This document shows positions 20,860 to 30,699 of a stretch of DNA of 64,000 nucleotides, piece by piece (positions within the stretch are counted from its first letter, which is position 1; the number at the start of each line of letters is the position of its first letter). The notes below the pieces were generated by a model. The model was not told the DNA's origin. It worked only from the letters and a program-made list of their open reading frames with translations, and ran no database searches. This DNA comes from Podospora pseudocomata. Lineage: Eukaryota > Ascomycota > Sordariomycetes > Sordariales > Podosporaceae. The translations under genes and the position numbers were made by a program. The DNA lies in NCBI RefSeq assembly GCF_035222375.1, contig NW_026946366.1:2170001-2234000 (forward strand), read 5' to 3'.

Positions 20860-22017
20860 ATGCGGACATCATCACCACTGTCGCTGAGGCGCGCGCTTCT
20901 GCTGACGTCCTTCTTCGCTGCTGGAGTCTACGCCCAACAAAACAACAACGACGACGAAGACGAAGCACAGACATCGCAAACACAAAACACACAGACAACG
21001 CCCACAAACAACCGGCCCTCGACCTCCTCCGCGAACGCGCAAACGAGCCAAACATCTTCTCCCACCAACGCTCCTCCCCCGCTGTCTTCCAGCACCCAAT
21101 CCGAAGAAACACTCCCTTCCCTCCCTCAACCGACCGCCGACTTGACCCTCACCGATCTCCCGACCCTCTCCTCCCGTCCCGACCTCAGCATCCCGACTTA
21201 CCCCCCTCCCGCCATCCCGCCCACCCACAATGCTCCCTTCATGAACCACTCGACCCTCCCAGATGGCACCGTATTTATCGCCGTCGGCGCCATCCTGGCC
21301 GCCTTTGGCCTCGCCGTCCTCCTCTGGCGCGGCATCCTCGTCTGCCTCCTCCACCGCAGCGTAGAACGCGCGGCCATGGCCCAGCACGCAGCAAACGACA
21401 AGTCGGCCGCCTTCTTCCCGGCTCCCCCGGCCCAATTCTACAAGTACCTCGAGCGGGAATCCAACGCCTCTCTTCCTGTTGCTGGCGCCAACTCGGGAAC
21501 CAACAGCGGAATCGGCACCCGGCGCACCCACCGCGGTCCTACCCCCTCGGCCACCCCCTCGCAAACAAACCTGTTTTTTTCACCTACGGCCGGCCACGGA
21601 GCGGCAATGGGTGGCGGCGGTGCCGGAGCGGGCTCCTCAAACCGCGACTCGAGGTTTTTACCCTCTGGGTTTTATGCCTCAGCATCACCCAACCCTGGTG
21701 CGGTAGGTGGTGGTGGTGGTGGTCATCAGCATGGAAACTCTATTAGTCTGTCTTCCCTGCGACCGGCATCACGAGGAAGGGGGCAGATGATGGGGCCTAG
21801 TCCGCCCGAGTCCCCGTCTATCGATCCGAGAATGGGAGGGGGGTTTAGCTCGAGCTCGCTGAACTTGAACAGGCCGCCTAGCGCGGGGGCGAGGGCGCCG
21901 AGTGCGTATTTGGATGACTTGTTGGATGATCAGCCGGGGTTGTTTCCTCCTGCTGGGGGGCAGCCTGGGCAGCAGGGGGGTGGGTATAATGGGGGGCAGC
22001 AGAGGGGGAGGTTTTAG
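20860..22017 (+). CDS. CSI2-like single-pass membrane protein
   Basis: An intronless gene of 385 aa. A signal peptide (MRTSSPLSLRRALLLTSFFA, residues 1-20, likely cleaved after VYA at 25) leads a Ser/Thr/Gln/Pro-rich outer region of about 110 residues, probably heavily O-glycosylated. One membrane segment lies at about residues 138-160 (TVFIAVGAILAAFGLAVLLW), followed by a cytosolic tail with FFPAPPAQFYKYLERE and a long Gly/Ser/Pro-rich end. This layout fits yeast Csi2, a protein linked to chitin synthesis and bud localisation; fungal genomes often carry such a gene. The name rests on layout and weak motif memory, so a wall-sensor-like protein of another family is possible. First in-frame ATG at 20860. 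Confidence 0.6.
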   Translation: MRTSSPLSLRRALLLTSFFAAGVYAQQNNNDDEDEAQTSQTQNTQTTPTNNRPSTSSANAQTSQTSSPTNAPPPLSSSTQSEETLPSLPQPTADLTLTDLPTLSSRPDLSIPTYPPPAIPPTHNAPFMNHSTLPDGTVFIAVGAILAAFGLAVLLWRGILVCLLHRSVERAAMAQHAANDKSAAFFPAPPAQFYKYLERESNASLPVAGANSGTNSGIGTRRTHRGPTPSATPSQTNLFFSPTAGHGAAMGGGGAGAGSSNRDSRFLPSGFYASASPNPGAVGGGGGGHQHGNSISLSSLRPASRGRGQMMGPSPPESPSIDPRMGGGFSSSSLNLNRPPSAGARAPSAYLDDLLDDQPGLFPPAGGQPGQQGGGYNGGQQRGRF

Positions 22018-23024
22018 GTTCTTTTGTCGTAGGGTTTTTATTCTGGGTTTGGGGAGATGGAGGTGGTTTAAAATGTTTATTTCTGGGGTTGTTGTGTAGT
22101 AGTAATATGGACTTTTTTTTTTTAAATTGTTTAGGGATGGCGGGTGGGTTGGTGGTTTACCTTTTTGGGTCGAGTGGCATAGCAACCTTTTTTTTTTTTT
22201 TTTTTTTTTCCCTCTCTTCTTCTTTTGTGGAAATTCTAGGAGGGTGGATTCCTGAGGGGGGTGTATTTTTTGTTTTTTTGTTTATTACTATTGGAGCATC
22301 CAGTTTATTGTTTTTGGCGGTTTGGGTCAGAGACAAGAGAACCTTTTTTTTCTTTTCTTCCGTGTCTTTGCTGAGGTGTGGTGGTGTGCTGTGTTAGTGT
22401 TGTGGACGATGAAGTTATCAGAATATTCGGGGGGTTATGGTTGCGACCTTGGTTGAATTTTTTTTTTGTTGTATGTTGTTGTGTGGTGTTTTCATTCGTC
22501 CTGGAGTGAGCGGTGTTTATGTCTTTTGTTCTTATGTGGGGGAAAAAAGGGCTATAAATATTCCCCTGATAGTTGAATCACAGGACCATACCAGACACAC
22601 TTCATCTTTCCACTATCCCAACTTACACCAGGACCTGCCAGCCTCGTTTACCATCTCACACAATTTTTTTTATTTTAAAAGCAGGACGGATACTTGCAGT
22701 GACACTTGCACAAAAACCCGGACTCTTACATATGTACAGGACAAGTACCGGACATACATGCAGCAGACAGGCAGATAGGGACATGGATCAGACGTAGTAC
22801 ACACAGACCGTCCTTTTCCATTTCCCGGACTTTGCCGAGCAGCTTCTCGGATGGTATTTCTGCTGTCGTGACACCAAGACTGGACATATTACTCCGGCTA
22901 CAGCCACTCGTCAACATCCAAGCCACCCAAGTCTCCAAAACAAATATCGAAGCATCGCTGAATTTTTACACATTACTACTATCCACAATCGTATACCACC
23001 ACCACATGTTTCCCTTTCCGCTGT
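22018..23024. other. Convergent intergenic region with T-rich runs
   Basis: Between the tails of the CSI2-like gene and the ABC transporter. It holds several poly-T runs, the longest about 22 T (22188-22209). No gene seen. Confidence 0.5.
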
Positions 23025-26000
23025 TTACTGCTGCCCACTACCCAGTATATCCTCCCCCCTAATCCCGCTCCGCTCGCACATTCCCCTGAAAATCCCCCCT
23101 TCCACCTCCCACAACCCCCTCGGCGTCCCAATCTCCGCTATCCTCCCCTTGTCCATCACCACAATCCTGTCATACCCGATAATCGTTCTCAACCGGTGCG
23201 CTATACACAACAACGTCTTCCCCTTGAACCCCTTTGCCATCGTAGCCTGGATCTTGTCGTCTGTTTCCATGTCCACTGACGAGGTGGCCTCATCGCAGAC
23301 AATGATCTGCGAACCGCGGACCAGTGCCCTAGCCAGAGCCATCAACTGGCGTTGCCCAAGACTAAAGTTGAGACCGTCTTCTTCGACCGTGCTGTCGAGG
23401 TGGATTTTGGAAGACGAGGAATTATTCTCCCCCCGGTTGGCGGATGCTTCAGGTGAGGAAGGAGAAGGGGAAGGGGAAGGGGAAGGGGTGTCAGACACCA
23501 AATCGGCTTGACGCAAGGCACCCCAGAGTTCAAGGTCTGAGTGCTCGCCAAAGGGGTCGAGGTTGGACCTGACTGTGCCCCGGAAGAGGGTCGGGTCTTG
23601 GGGGATGATTGCCAGCCGGGAGCGGAGGTCGTGGAGGCCAACGGTGGAAATGTCAACCCCGTCAATGGTTATTTTTCCAGACGAGATCTCGACAAGGCGG
23701 AAGAGGGTGGACATGATGGATGATTTGCCTGCCCCTGTCCGCCCGACGATACCGATGCGCTCGCCGCCTTTGATGTGCATTGATAAGCCCTGCAGGACAA
23801 GAGGGAGACCCTCGCGGTAGCGCATGTGAACATCGTCAAAGACGATCTCGCCGTTTTGAGGCCATTCTTTGGGGAGTTCGATGGTCTTGAGGGGCGCTTC
23901 CTCGTCGAGCTCGGTACCGTAGTACAACAGGCGCTCGACCGCATTCATGCCGTTCTCGACTTCGGCGAGCTGGCGGACGGTGAATTGAATCATGCCTGCA
24001 ATGCCGAGGATGTAGGACAGGACCAAACCGCCGATGGAAGGGGGCACGGAGAAGCGGGATGTGACGACCAAGATGCCCGTTGTGAAGACGAGAAGGTTGC
24101 CGATTTGATCGAGCCGGATTGACAACCACCGCTGGTTGGAATAGGTCAAGAAGTAGGCCGAGTCCATGTCGTCAATGGCTTGACGCAAGTCGACAATGAA
24201 CCTCTCCTTGAGACCGTAGGCGCGGATGCTGGCCACCCCGGAAAGACCTTCGCCAAACTTGGCAAAGACGTTGGACCGAAGGATAGACTCCAAACGCTTG
24301 ACTTCTCTCGCCGAGGCTCGGTAGTAAGATGTAGCAAACAGGAAGAGAATAAACAATGGAACAAGGGCGATGACAAAGTAGTAAAAGAAGGCGATGATGA
24401 GACAAAACACCGAGATGATGGAGCCTATGCTGAAGAAGTACATGCGCATGGCATCAGTCAAGTTGTTGTCCATGACATCAACGTCTCTGCTGAATCGGTT
24501 CGTGATGCGGCCCAGGGGAGTAGTATCGAAGAAGGACATGGGCGCGCGCAGGACCCTGGTGATGGCGTTCTGGAGCATGACCTTGCTGGCCGTCGTTCCA
24601 AAGATGGATAGGGACACCATGAAGGCGAACATGAGCAGAGCCTGGACGGCACCCAGACCAGCATAGACACCAATGTATTGCCCTGTTGAGAGACTCCACT
24701 TGTCTGCTGTCCACCACGAGAGCCACAGACTGGTGACAATGTTGGCGCCCTGAGAGATGATCAGGAGGAAGAGAACGATATAGAGGTTGAACATGGTGCC
24801 GGAAGCCTTGATGTAAGACGTGTACACCGACCATGGCACGCTGGCCACCGCTCGCTCTTCGGCTTGCATGAGCGCCTTGCCCTTCTTCTTTTTCTTCTGT
24901 CCACTGTCCCCGGGAACTGTTGCAGCAGCGCCATCCTCCTTCTTCTCTTCAACGGCCGTGGTCTCCATCAACGTCCGGAAACCCTCTGAATTTTCCATGA
25001 GGTTTTTGAACGTGTCAACAGCCTGGATTTTGCCGGCCTCCATCCAGATGATTCTGTCGCAGCGGTTCAACACCCAGAGCTGATGTGTGGCCAAGATTCT
25101 GCACTTGTCCTTGAGAAGCCCACAGATGGCATTGTCGAAAATGTGTCTTCCAACATGAGCATCAACCGCGCTTAACGGATCGTCCATTAGAACGATGTCA
25201 GCGTTGAAGTAGATGGCGCGAGCAATGTTCAACCGTTGCTTTTGCCCGCCCGAGATTGTGATGCCTCTCTCGCCAATCTCAGTCAAGTCGTTGTTAGGCA
25301 GCATATCCAAATCCGGCTGCAGAGCACAAGCCTTGATGACATCGGAATACCACCCCTTGTCCATTTCCTTGCCGAACAGAATGTTCTCCTTGACCGTGGT
25401 ATTTTGAATCCAAGCATACTGGGGGCAGAAAGCTCTGGACGCTCCCAAGACGACCTCACCGCTCGTCTTACGCATGTCGCCAGCCAACGCAGCAAGCAGA
25501 GATGTTTTGCCACTGCCAACAGTACCAATAACAGCGACGAGCTCATTCCGGCCAACCTCGAAGTTGAGATCTTGAAGTTTGAAGGGCTCCCGCTCTTCCA
25601 CTAGAGTGCTCGCATCCTCGCTAGCATCTCCAGGCGTGGGCTTGGACTTGCTCTTGATGTTTGTCCCGACAGTCCCCTCGCTATCCTGGGTAGGTGTCCT
25701 TTCCCATGTGAAAGAAGCATCATGCATCTCAACCGCATTCTCGATCTCCGGGTCAAACTTGGCCTCCTCTTCCCGCTCCTCGGCCAGCACAAACTCCTGA
25801 ATACGAGAAATCGACGACCAAGCATCCGTCACCTGGCCAATAACCATGGGCAACAGATTTAGTGGCATTCTCAGACCGTTGAACAGAGCCAACGACGAGA
25901 AGATTTCAGCAGGCGCCAGGTTGTGGTTGGTAAGCGAGTAGGTGATAAAGGCCAGCATGGAAGCAAAAATGGGCAGTGAAATGCTGATAGCCATGATGGC

Positions 26001-27455
26001 ATTGCGAATCGAGAGAAGGACTTGAATGGCCGAGATCTCGCGGTTTCGAAAATCTCCCAGTCTCTGCAAAAACGAGCCCTCCCAGCCGAAGAACTTGACG
26101 AATCGAACCGACTGGAGGATTTCCTGCGTCAGACTGACTCTCTGGTCGGTAATCTTGTTGATGTCCTTTCTCCGCCTGAACAGGCTCCTGATGGCCCTGG
26201 TGAGGATGGGCATACCAACAACCAGCAAGGCAAAACCAGCCAGGGCGCTGTAGGTGATGTTGACGAGAAGCAACGCAAGCGTGATAAGACACGACAAGGG
26301 AGCAGTCCAGATCATGTGGAACAAGCCACAGGCCTGATCAACCCTGTACGTGTCGACGCTCATGATGTTGATGATCCTGCCATTTCCCCAACCTTCCCCA
26401 TTAGCCCCAGCATCCTGTCCCCCCTTTCCACCCCTCTTATCCTTCTCCCCCTGCTTCTTCGCCGCTACCGCAGCAGGAATATCCGGCAACCCAACCCCGC
26501 CCGCCTTCGCCCTCCCACTGACCACCATGCTCTTCTCATAGATCAGACTAATCAAGCTTGCCCTGGCCATCCCCCCGATAACCATGCCCCGGTAGATAAA
26601 ATGGTTGATACAAAAACTCGACAACACCTGCATCCCCGTTACCCCAACAACCAACCCTATCCCCGCCGCCAAATTTGGCTCCGGAAAGTCCGGTACCCTA
26701 TCCGCAAGCCAGGCGTCCTGCGCAAACTGGATGAGGTACCTCAGCGTGAACGGCGCCATGACCTGAAGGATAGTCGCCAACAGCTGGCACATACCGCCCA
26801 GCCAAAACTCCCAGGCAAATGTCTCGTGCATAGCCCACAACAGAGGGTATTTATCCCCTCTTTTGACCCTCTTCTCAAACGACTCCTTCATCCGCTCGGT
26901 GAGCGGTTCGACAGACCGGTCAGGGTTGACTTTGTAGATGTCTGTCGGCTGAAGAGGGCGTTTATAACCCGTGGTCATGAGGGGGCCCATCCAGTGGAAG
27001 ACGAGCTTGCTGAAGAAACCAGCCTTGTGCTCGGGAGAAACTACCCTCTCCTCTGGGATGGGCGGGATCTTGCCCCAGCGGAGGGGGTTAGGTTGCTTGT
27101 ACCATGGCTTCTGAACTGGTAAAGGGGGGTTGGTGAGAGCGGCCGAGTTCACGCTTGTGGCGTAGGATTTGGTGCGGTTGAGCTCGTTTCGTTCCTTGTT
27201 GTTCTCGTGGTCGTCATCGCTGCCGTTGCCCGTACCGCCAGCGATGGTACCAACGGCTTCGATGCTATCATCGTCATCATCACCACGTCTGAGTTGACGG
27301 GCAGCCGTTTGTTTTTCCTCCTTGATTTTTTCTGACGACTCCAAGCTTGACCGTGAGTAGACCCGAGCAAGAGGGTCTGGTGGTGGAATAATGTGTTCTT
27401 CTTCGACTTTTGGTGGAGGTGGTGACCTGGAGGGTGAAGGTGGTGAGCCTGCCAT
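23025..27455 (-). CDS. ABCC-type multidrug transporter (YOR1-like)
   Basis: An intronless gene of 1476 aa with TMD1-NBD1-TMD2-NBD2 order and no N-terminal TMD0. A charged, low-complexity N-terminus of about 110 residues precedes KPWYKQPNPLRWGKIPPIPE and the first membrane block (FHWMGPLMTTGYKRPL). NBD1 has Walker A GTVGSGKTSLL (about residue 640), signature ISGGQKQRLNIARA and Walker B IVLMDDPLSAVD. NBD2 has Walker A GRTGAGKSSIM (about 1240), signature FSLGQRQLMALARA and Walker B IIVCDEATSSVD. The Asp after Walker B in NBD1, in place of the catalytic Glu, is the usual ABCC degenerate site. The short form matches yeast Yor1, a plasma-membrane exporter of oligomycin and other anions; substrate here is unknown. 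Confidence 0.88.
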   Translation of the reverse strand: MAGSPPSPSRSPPPPKVEEEHIIPPPDPLARVYSRSSLESSEKIKEEKQTAARQLRRGDDDDDSIEAVGTIAGGTGNGSDDDHENNKERNELNRTKSYATSVNSAALTNPPLPVQKPWYKQPNPLRWGKIPPIPEERVVSPEHKAGFFSKLVFHWMGPLMTTGYKRPLQPTDIYKVNPDRSVEPLTERMKESFEKRVKRGDKYPLLWAMHETFAWEFWLGGMCQLLATILQVMAPFTLRYLIQFAQDAWLADRVPDFPEPNLAAGIGLVVGVTGMQVLSSFCINHFIYRGMVIGGMARASLISLIYEKSMVVSGRAKAGGVGLPDIPAAVAAKKQGEKDKRGGKGGQDAGANGEGWGNGRIINIMSVDTYRVDQACGLFHMIWTAPLSCLITLALLLVNITYSALAGFALLVVGMPILTRAIRSLFRRRKDINKITDQRVSLTQEILQSVRFVKFFGWEGSFLQRLGDFRNREISAIQVLLSIRNAIMAISISLPIFASMLAFITYSLTNHNLAPAEIFSSLALFNGLRMPLNLLPMVIGQVTDAWSSISRIQEFVLAEEREEEAKFDPEIENAVEMHDASFTWERTPTQDSEGTVGTNIKSKSKPTPGDASEDASTLVEEREPFKLQDLNFEVGRNELVAVIGTVGSGKTSLLAALAGDMRKTSGEVVLGASRAFCPQYAWIQNTTVKENILFGKEMDKGWYSDVIKACALQPDLDMLPNNDLTEIGERGITISGGQKQRLNIARAIYFNADIVLMDDPLSAVDAHVGRHIFDNAICGLLKDKCRILATHQLWVLNRCDRIIWMEAGKIQAVDTFKNLMENSEGFRTLMETTAVEEKKEDGAAATVPGDSGQKKKKKGKALMQAEERAVASVPWSVYTSYIKASGTMFNLYIVLFLLIISQGANIVTSLWLSWWTADKWSLSTGQYIGVYAGLGAVQALLMFAFMVSLSIFGTTASKVMLQNAITRVLRAPMSFFDTTPLGRITNRFSRDVDVMDNNLTDAMRMYFFSIGSIISVFCLIIAFFYYFVIALVPLFILFLFATSYYRASAREVKRLESILRSNVFAKFGEGLSGVASIRAYGLKERFIVDLRQAIDDMDSAYFLTYSNQRWLSIRLDQIGNLLVFTTGILVVTSRFSVPPSIGGLVLSYILGIAGMIQFTVRQLAEVENGMNAVERLLYYGTELDEEAPLKTIELPKEWPQNGEIVFDDVHMRYREGLPLVLQGLSMHIKGGERIGIVGRTGAGKSSIMSTLFRLVEISSGKITIDGVDISTVGLHDLRSRLAIIPQDPTLFRGTVRSNLDPFGEHSDLELWGALRQADLVSDTPSPSPSPSPSSPEASANRGENNSSSSKIHLDSTVEEDGLNFSLGQRQLMALARALVRGSQIIVCDEATSSVDMETDDKIQATMAKGFKGKTLLCIAHRLRTIIGYDRIVVMDKGRIAEIGTPRGLWEVEGGIFRGMCERSGIRGEDILGSGQQ

Positions 27456-28811
27456 GGTTATGGCGGCCGTTGGCGGGCTCAGAAACGGGACGACTCAACG
27501 GCCGTGAGTAGTGGGATGGACCCTGAAGAAGTCACCGGTGCAAGTCGAAAAAGGTGACCTGTTAAAACTATTATAGGATTGTGACGGCGGTGTCAAGAAG
27601 CACGCCACTGCATTAGCAGGATGCTAGCGTTTCGACAGTTGGGGGGTTACTGTGGAAATCCAACAGTCGTCGCGACCGAAATAGGCAGCTTGAGGGTTTG
27701 TTTGTTTGGAGAGGTCGAAAATATGACGTTGACACTTGGAAGCTCGGGGAAGGGGGGTATCCACTCAATTATTGAACACGCCCAGGACATTCATTCAAAA
27801 ATAAATACGAGAGGGTGAGCAAAAAGTGTCCGGGCAGTAGAATTGTAGGAGCAATAGGTAGAATAGAGAAATAGGTTGCCAAAGCTGGCAAGAGGTTCGA
27901 CCTCGTTGTTGTCGGAGAGTTACGAGTGCGAAGGGTAGGTAGTGTAGAAAATTGATTAGAAAGCAAAAACAGGGGCTTAAAGTTCCCTGCTCTTGGCCTT
28001 CCCCCAGCGTCTTTTCCCTCTTTTTTTTTTCAGTTTTTTTTTTTATGTCCGTTCCATGTCCCGATTCCCGATTCTTTACGATGGAGGACAACAGCCAAAC
28101 CAGAGTTGGATCGAGCTAGCGAAGAGCGGCAAGTCGCATATGACATGATGACCTGTGAAGACAGTCGGCACACGGCAAGTCCCAAGCACCGACTTCCCCA
28201 TTTGCCATGCTTTGCCGCGCATTAGTCTCCTTTTACTATCCCTTATGATTTTGTAATCGGAGATATCGGTGGCTTTTTCCATCCCCCTTGTTTTTGTGTC
28301 CACCGCCTATTCTTTTCCGCCTTTTCCATCACGTCAGCAGACAAAGGAGACACGCGTTATGACCACCGGGCATTGGGAAAGCTCTTATCTGAATAAATTG
28401 GCCATGTCAGTTTTATGGAAGGGCTTCAGTTACACAGCAGGCTATATAAGTCACTACACATGGGGCTGCCGGCATGCGGGCCTCGATAATGCAAGCGGCT
28501 TAGGTTGGAGTGATTGGACGAGTCGAGGACGAGCTGTTTCCGGGTGGGTAGCATCGGTACCGTGACGGCACCGGCAGTCGATGACTTATCCCCGGACATT
28601 GAGCACTATCCGATGGAAAATAGGACAGAGCTGCCAGCAATGTCTAGAGTATACAGTTCCCTGTGTCACCTTTCCCGTTAGAGACCAAGACTGCGATGTC
28701 ATGTCACTCATACAGTACAATTTGTTCTAGAAGACTTGGCATTTTCTTGTCAGATTTAGTCCAAGACAACCCCAACGTCACACAACCAAAGACATGAAAG
28801 ACTCAGATGTG
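27456..28811. other. ABC transporter upstream region
   Basis: 1.36 kb between the transporter start and the 3' end of the next minus-strand gene. No protein-like frame. Poly-T runs near 28021-28042. Confidence 0.45.
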
Positions 28812-29767
28812 TCAAAAAGATAGAAAAGCAAACTGCCAATCCTCCCTCAACATCTTCTTCTCTCTCCTCTCCACCCTCTCCTGCGCCCTCCTCTTTCTTC
28901 TCGAAGCCCCCCTATCCTCCATAAACCTCCCATACCTCCACTCCAACCACTTTCTCAAGAAGATCTCAAAATCTGTCTTGGTCAGCCTCCCCTCCCACGT
29001 CAAGCCCTGCAATCTACACCCCGCCCCCGTCCCCCTAAACTCCCTCACCAACCGTGTTGGCACCTTCCCATACCTCCCCCACCAAGTATGAGCCGTCTCA
29101 ACCTGCGTCCCAAACTCCCCAAAAACAACCTTATCCCTGAACAGTTTCGACATCCCCTTCCTCTGCCCCTTTAGCTTCCACTCCTTCTTCTTCATACTCC
29201 CATACTCTTTCCCATTCAAATTATCCCACTTCACATTCTTCATCCCTTCCCACTCTTTTTTCCACTGCTCCCTCTCCTTCCTATCCTTACCCACTGTTCC
29301 CAACCCCAACCCCTCCCTCCACGCCCTCACCACCGCCTCAGTCTCTTTCTGTCCAAAAACCCCCATCTGCATCAACTCCTTAACAGCTTTATAAAACCCC
29401 TTGTTATCATTAAACACCTCCCCCAACCCCAACCTCCTCCTATTCTTCTCCCTCTCCAGATCAGGAATCACATTCCCATTCTTGTCATACCTCACCGCAG
29501 GCAACTCACTCTCCCTAACCGCCTTTCGCATCCCCTCCTCCGCCCACACCTTCTTCCTCGCCCCATCATCCCCACCCGGCCCACCACCACCATCACCACC
29601 ACCATCAAAACTAGCATCCGATTCATCGCTCGTATCCATCTCCATCACATCAGCAGGCGGGTCCAACCCGTCCGGCTCCGTCGCCGCCCGCCGCGCAGAA
29701 TGAGCCACATACCCTGTCCAATACAGATCCGACTCCGCAGTGGGAGCAGCCCCCGTTGATCTCCCCC

Positions 29768-29799
<32 letters not shown>

Positions 29800-30699
29800 A
29801 CACCACCGGTTGGGGTGAATGCATTAACCCCCCCTCCGACACCAACACCAGGAAGAGCAGCAGCAGCAACATCACCCCCAGGACCAAGGTTAGACCCAGC
29901 AACACTAACCACATTCTTCTTCCTCGCCCCCCCAAGAGTAACAGGCGTCACCAGCCCCCCCGCGCCACCACGACCAGGTGTGCTTTGCCTTGGTGTGTTT
30001 CCCCCAGGTGTTCTCCCAGGCGGGGTTTTGGGCGGTTCGGGAGTCTTCCTCCCCGGTGGTGGTGGTGGTTGCGGTGGTGGTGTCTTGGGACCGGTAACAC
30101 TCCCAACAACACTAGGCGTGGGCGTCTTCCTCCCCCCCGAAGCAGCACTAGGCGTCTTCCCCCTCCCGCCGCCACTGTTGTCAGGACTAACGTCTGTGTT
30201 CGGGCTCGAAACAACAACCGGCTGGGCAGGGCTCTGATCAACCTCCTCTTCCGATCCCGAGTGGGAAGGAGAAGACGACAGAGATTCGTATACCGCCTCC
30301 GACTCCTCATCGCTGACTGCTACATCGTCAATCTCACTGTCATCAACGACAAACTCGGGGGGTGGGAAGCCGACCTGTAGCGGTTTGCTGCTGCTGCTGC
30401 TGCTGCTGACCAGCCGTACCAGTGTTTTGAGCAGCGCTCGCCGCCGCAGCAGCGGCAGCTTGAGCCCTCGTCTGAGCCCTGGTTGCCCTTCTGGCCGGCT
30501 TCGCCATCACCGAGTCGTCGTCGTCGCTGCTGATAAAGTCCCTGTACCCATACCCGACATTACCCGCCTCCCGCTCCAGTTCCTCGTCGTATCCCCCCTC
30601 GACATAATACTCTTCGTTGCAGTACTCATCATCCTGTTGGTCACATGGTTGTTGGTTCAGCTGTTGCAGAGCCTGGCGCATCCATTGGAGAAAAGACAT
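28812..30699 (-). CDS. Unrecognised low-complexity protein, frame break near 5' end
   Basis: Function not recognised. From the ATG at 30699 one frame runs about 110 codons: MSFLQWMRQALQQLNQQP, acidic EEYYVEGGYDEELERE, an Ala tract and a Gln tract coded by CAG repeats; it stops at 30343. A second frame, open from about 30520 to 28812, carries PPEFVVDDSEIDD, Pro/Lys-Thr-Pro repeats (GRKTPEPPKTPPG), Gly and Ala tracts, then a basic Trp/Lys-rich C-terminal domain of about 230 residues (KAVKELMQMGVFGQKETEAV, ETAHTWWGRYGKVPTRL). Both frames read as protein. They join either across a G6 run (30357-30362) if one base is extra, or through an intron whose best donors are GTAATG or GTATGG near 30560-30580. 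Joined length would be about 600-630 aa. Probably nuclear by composition (inference). Confidence 0.6.

Noticed and set aside
26022-27122. 366-codon plus-strand frame opposite the ABC transporter
   Set aside because: Lies wholly antisense to the first membrane and linker region of the transporter; no start context or motifs.
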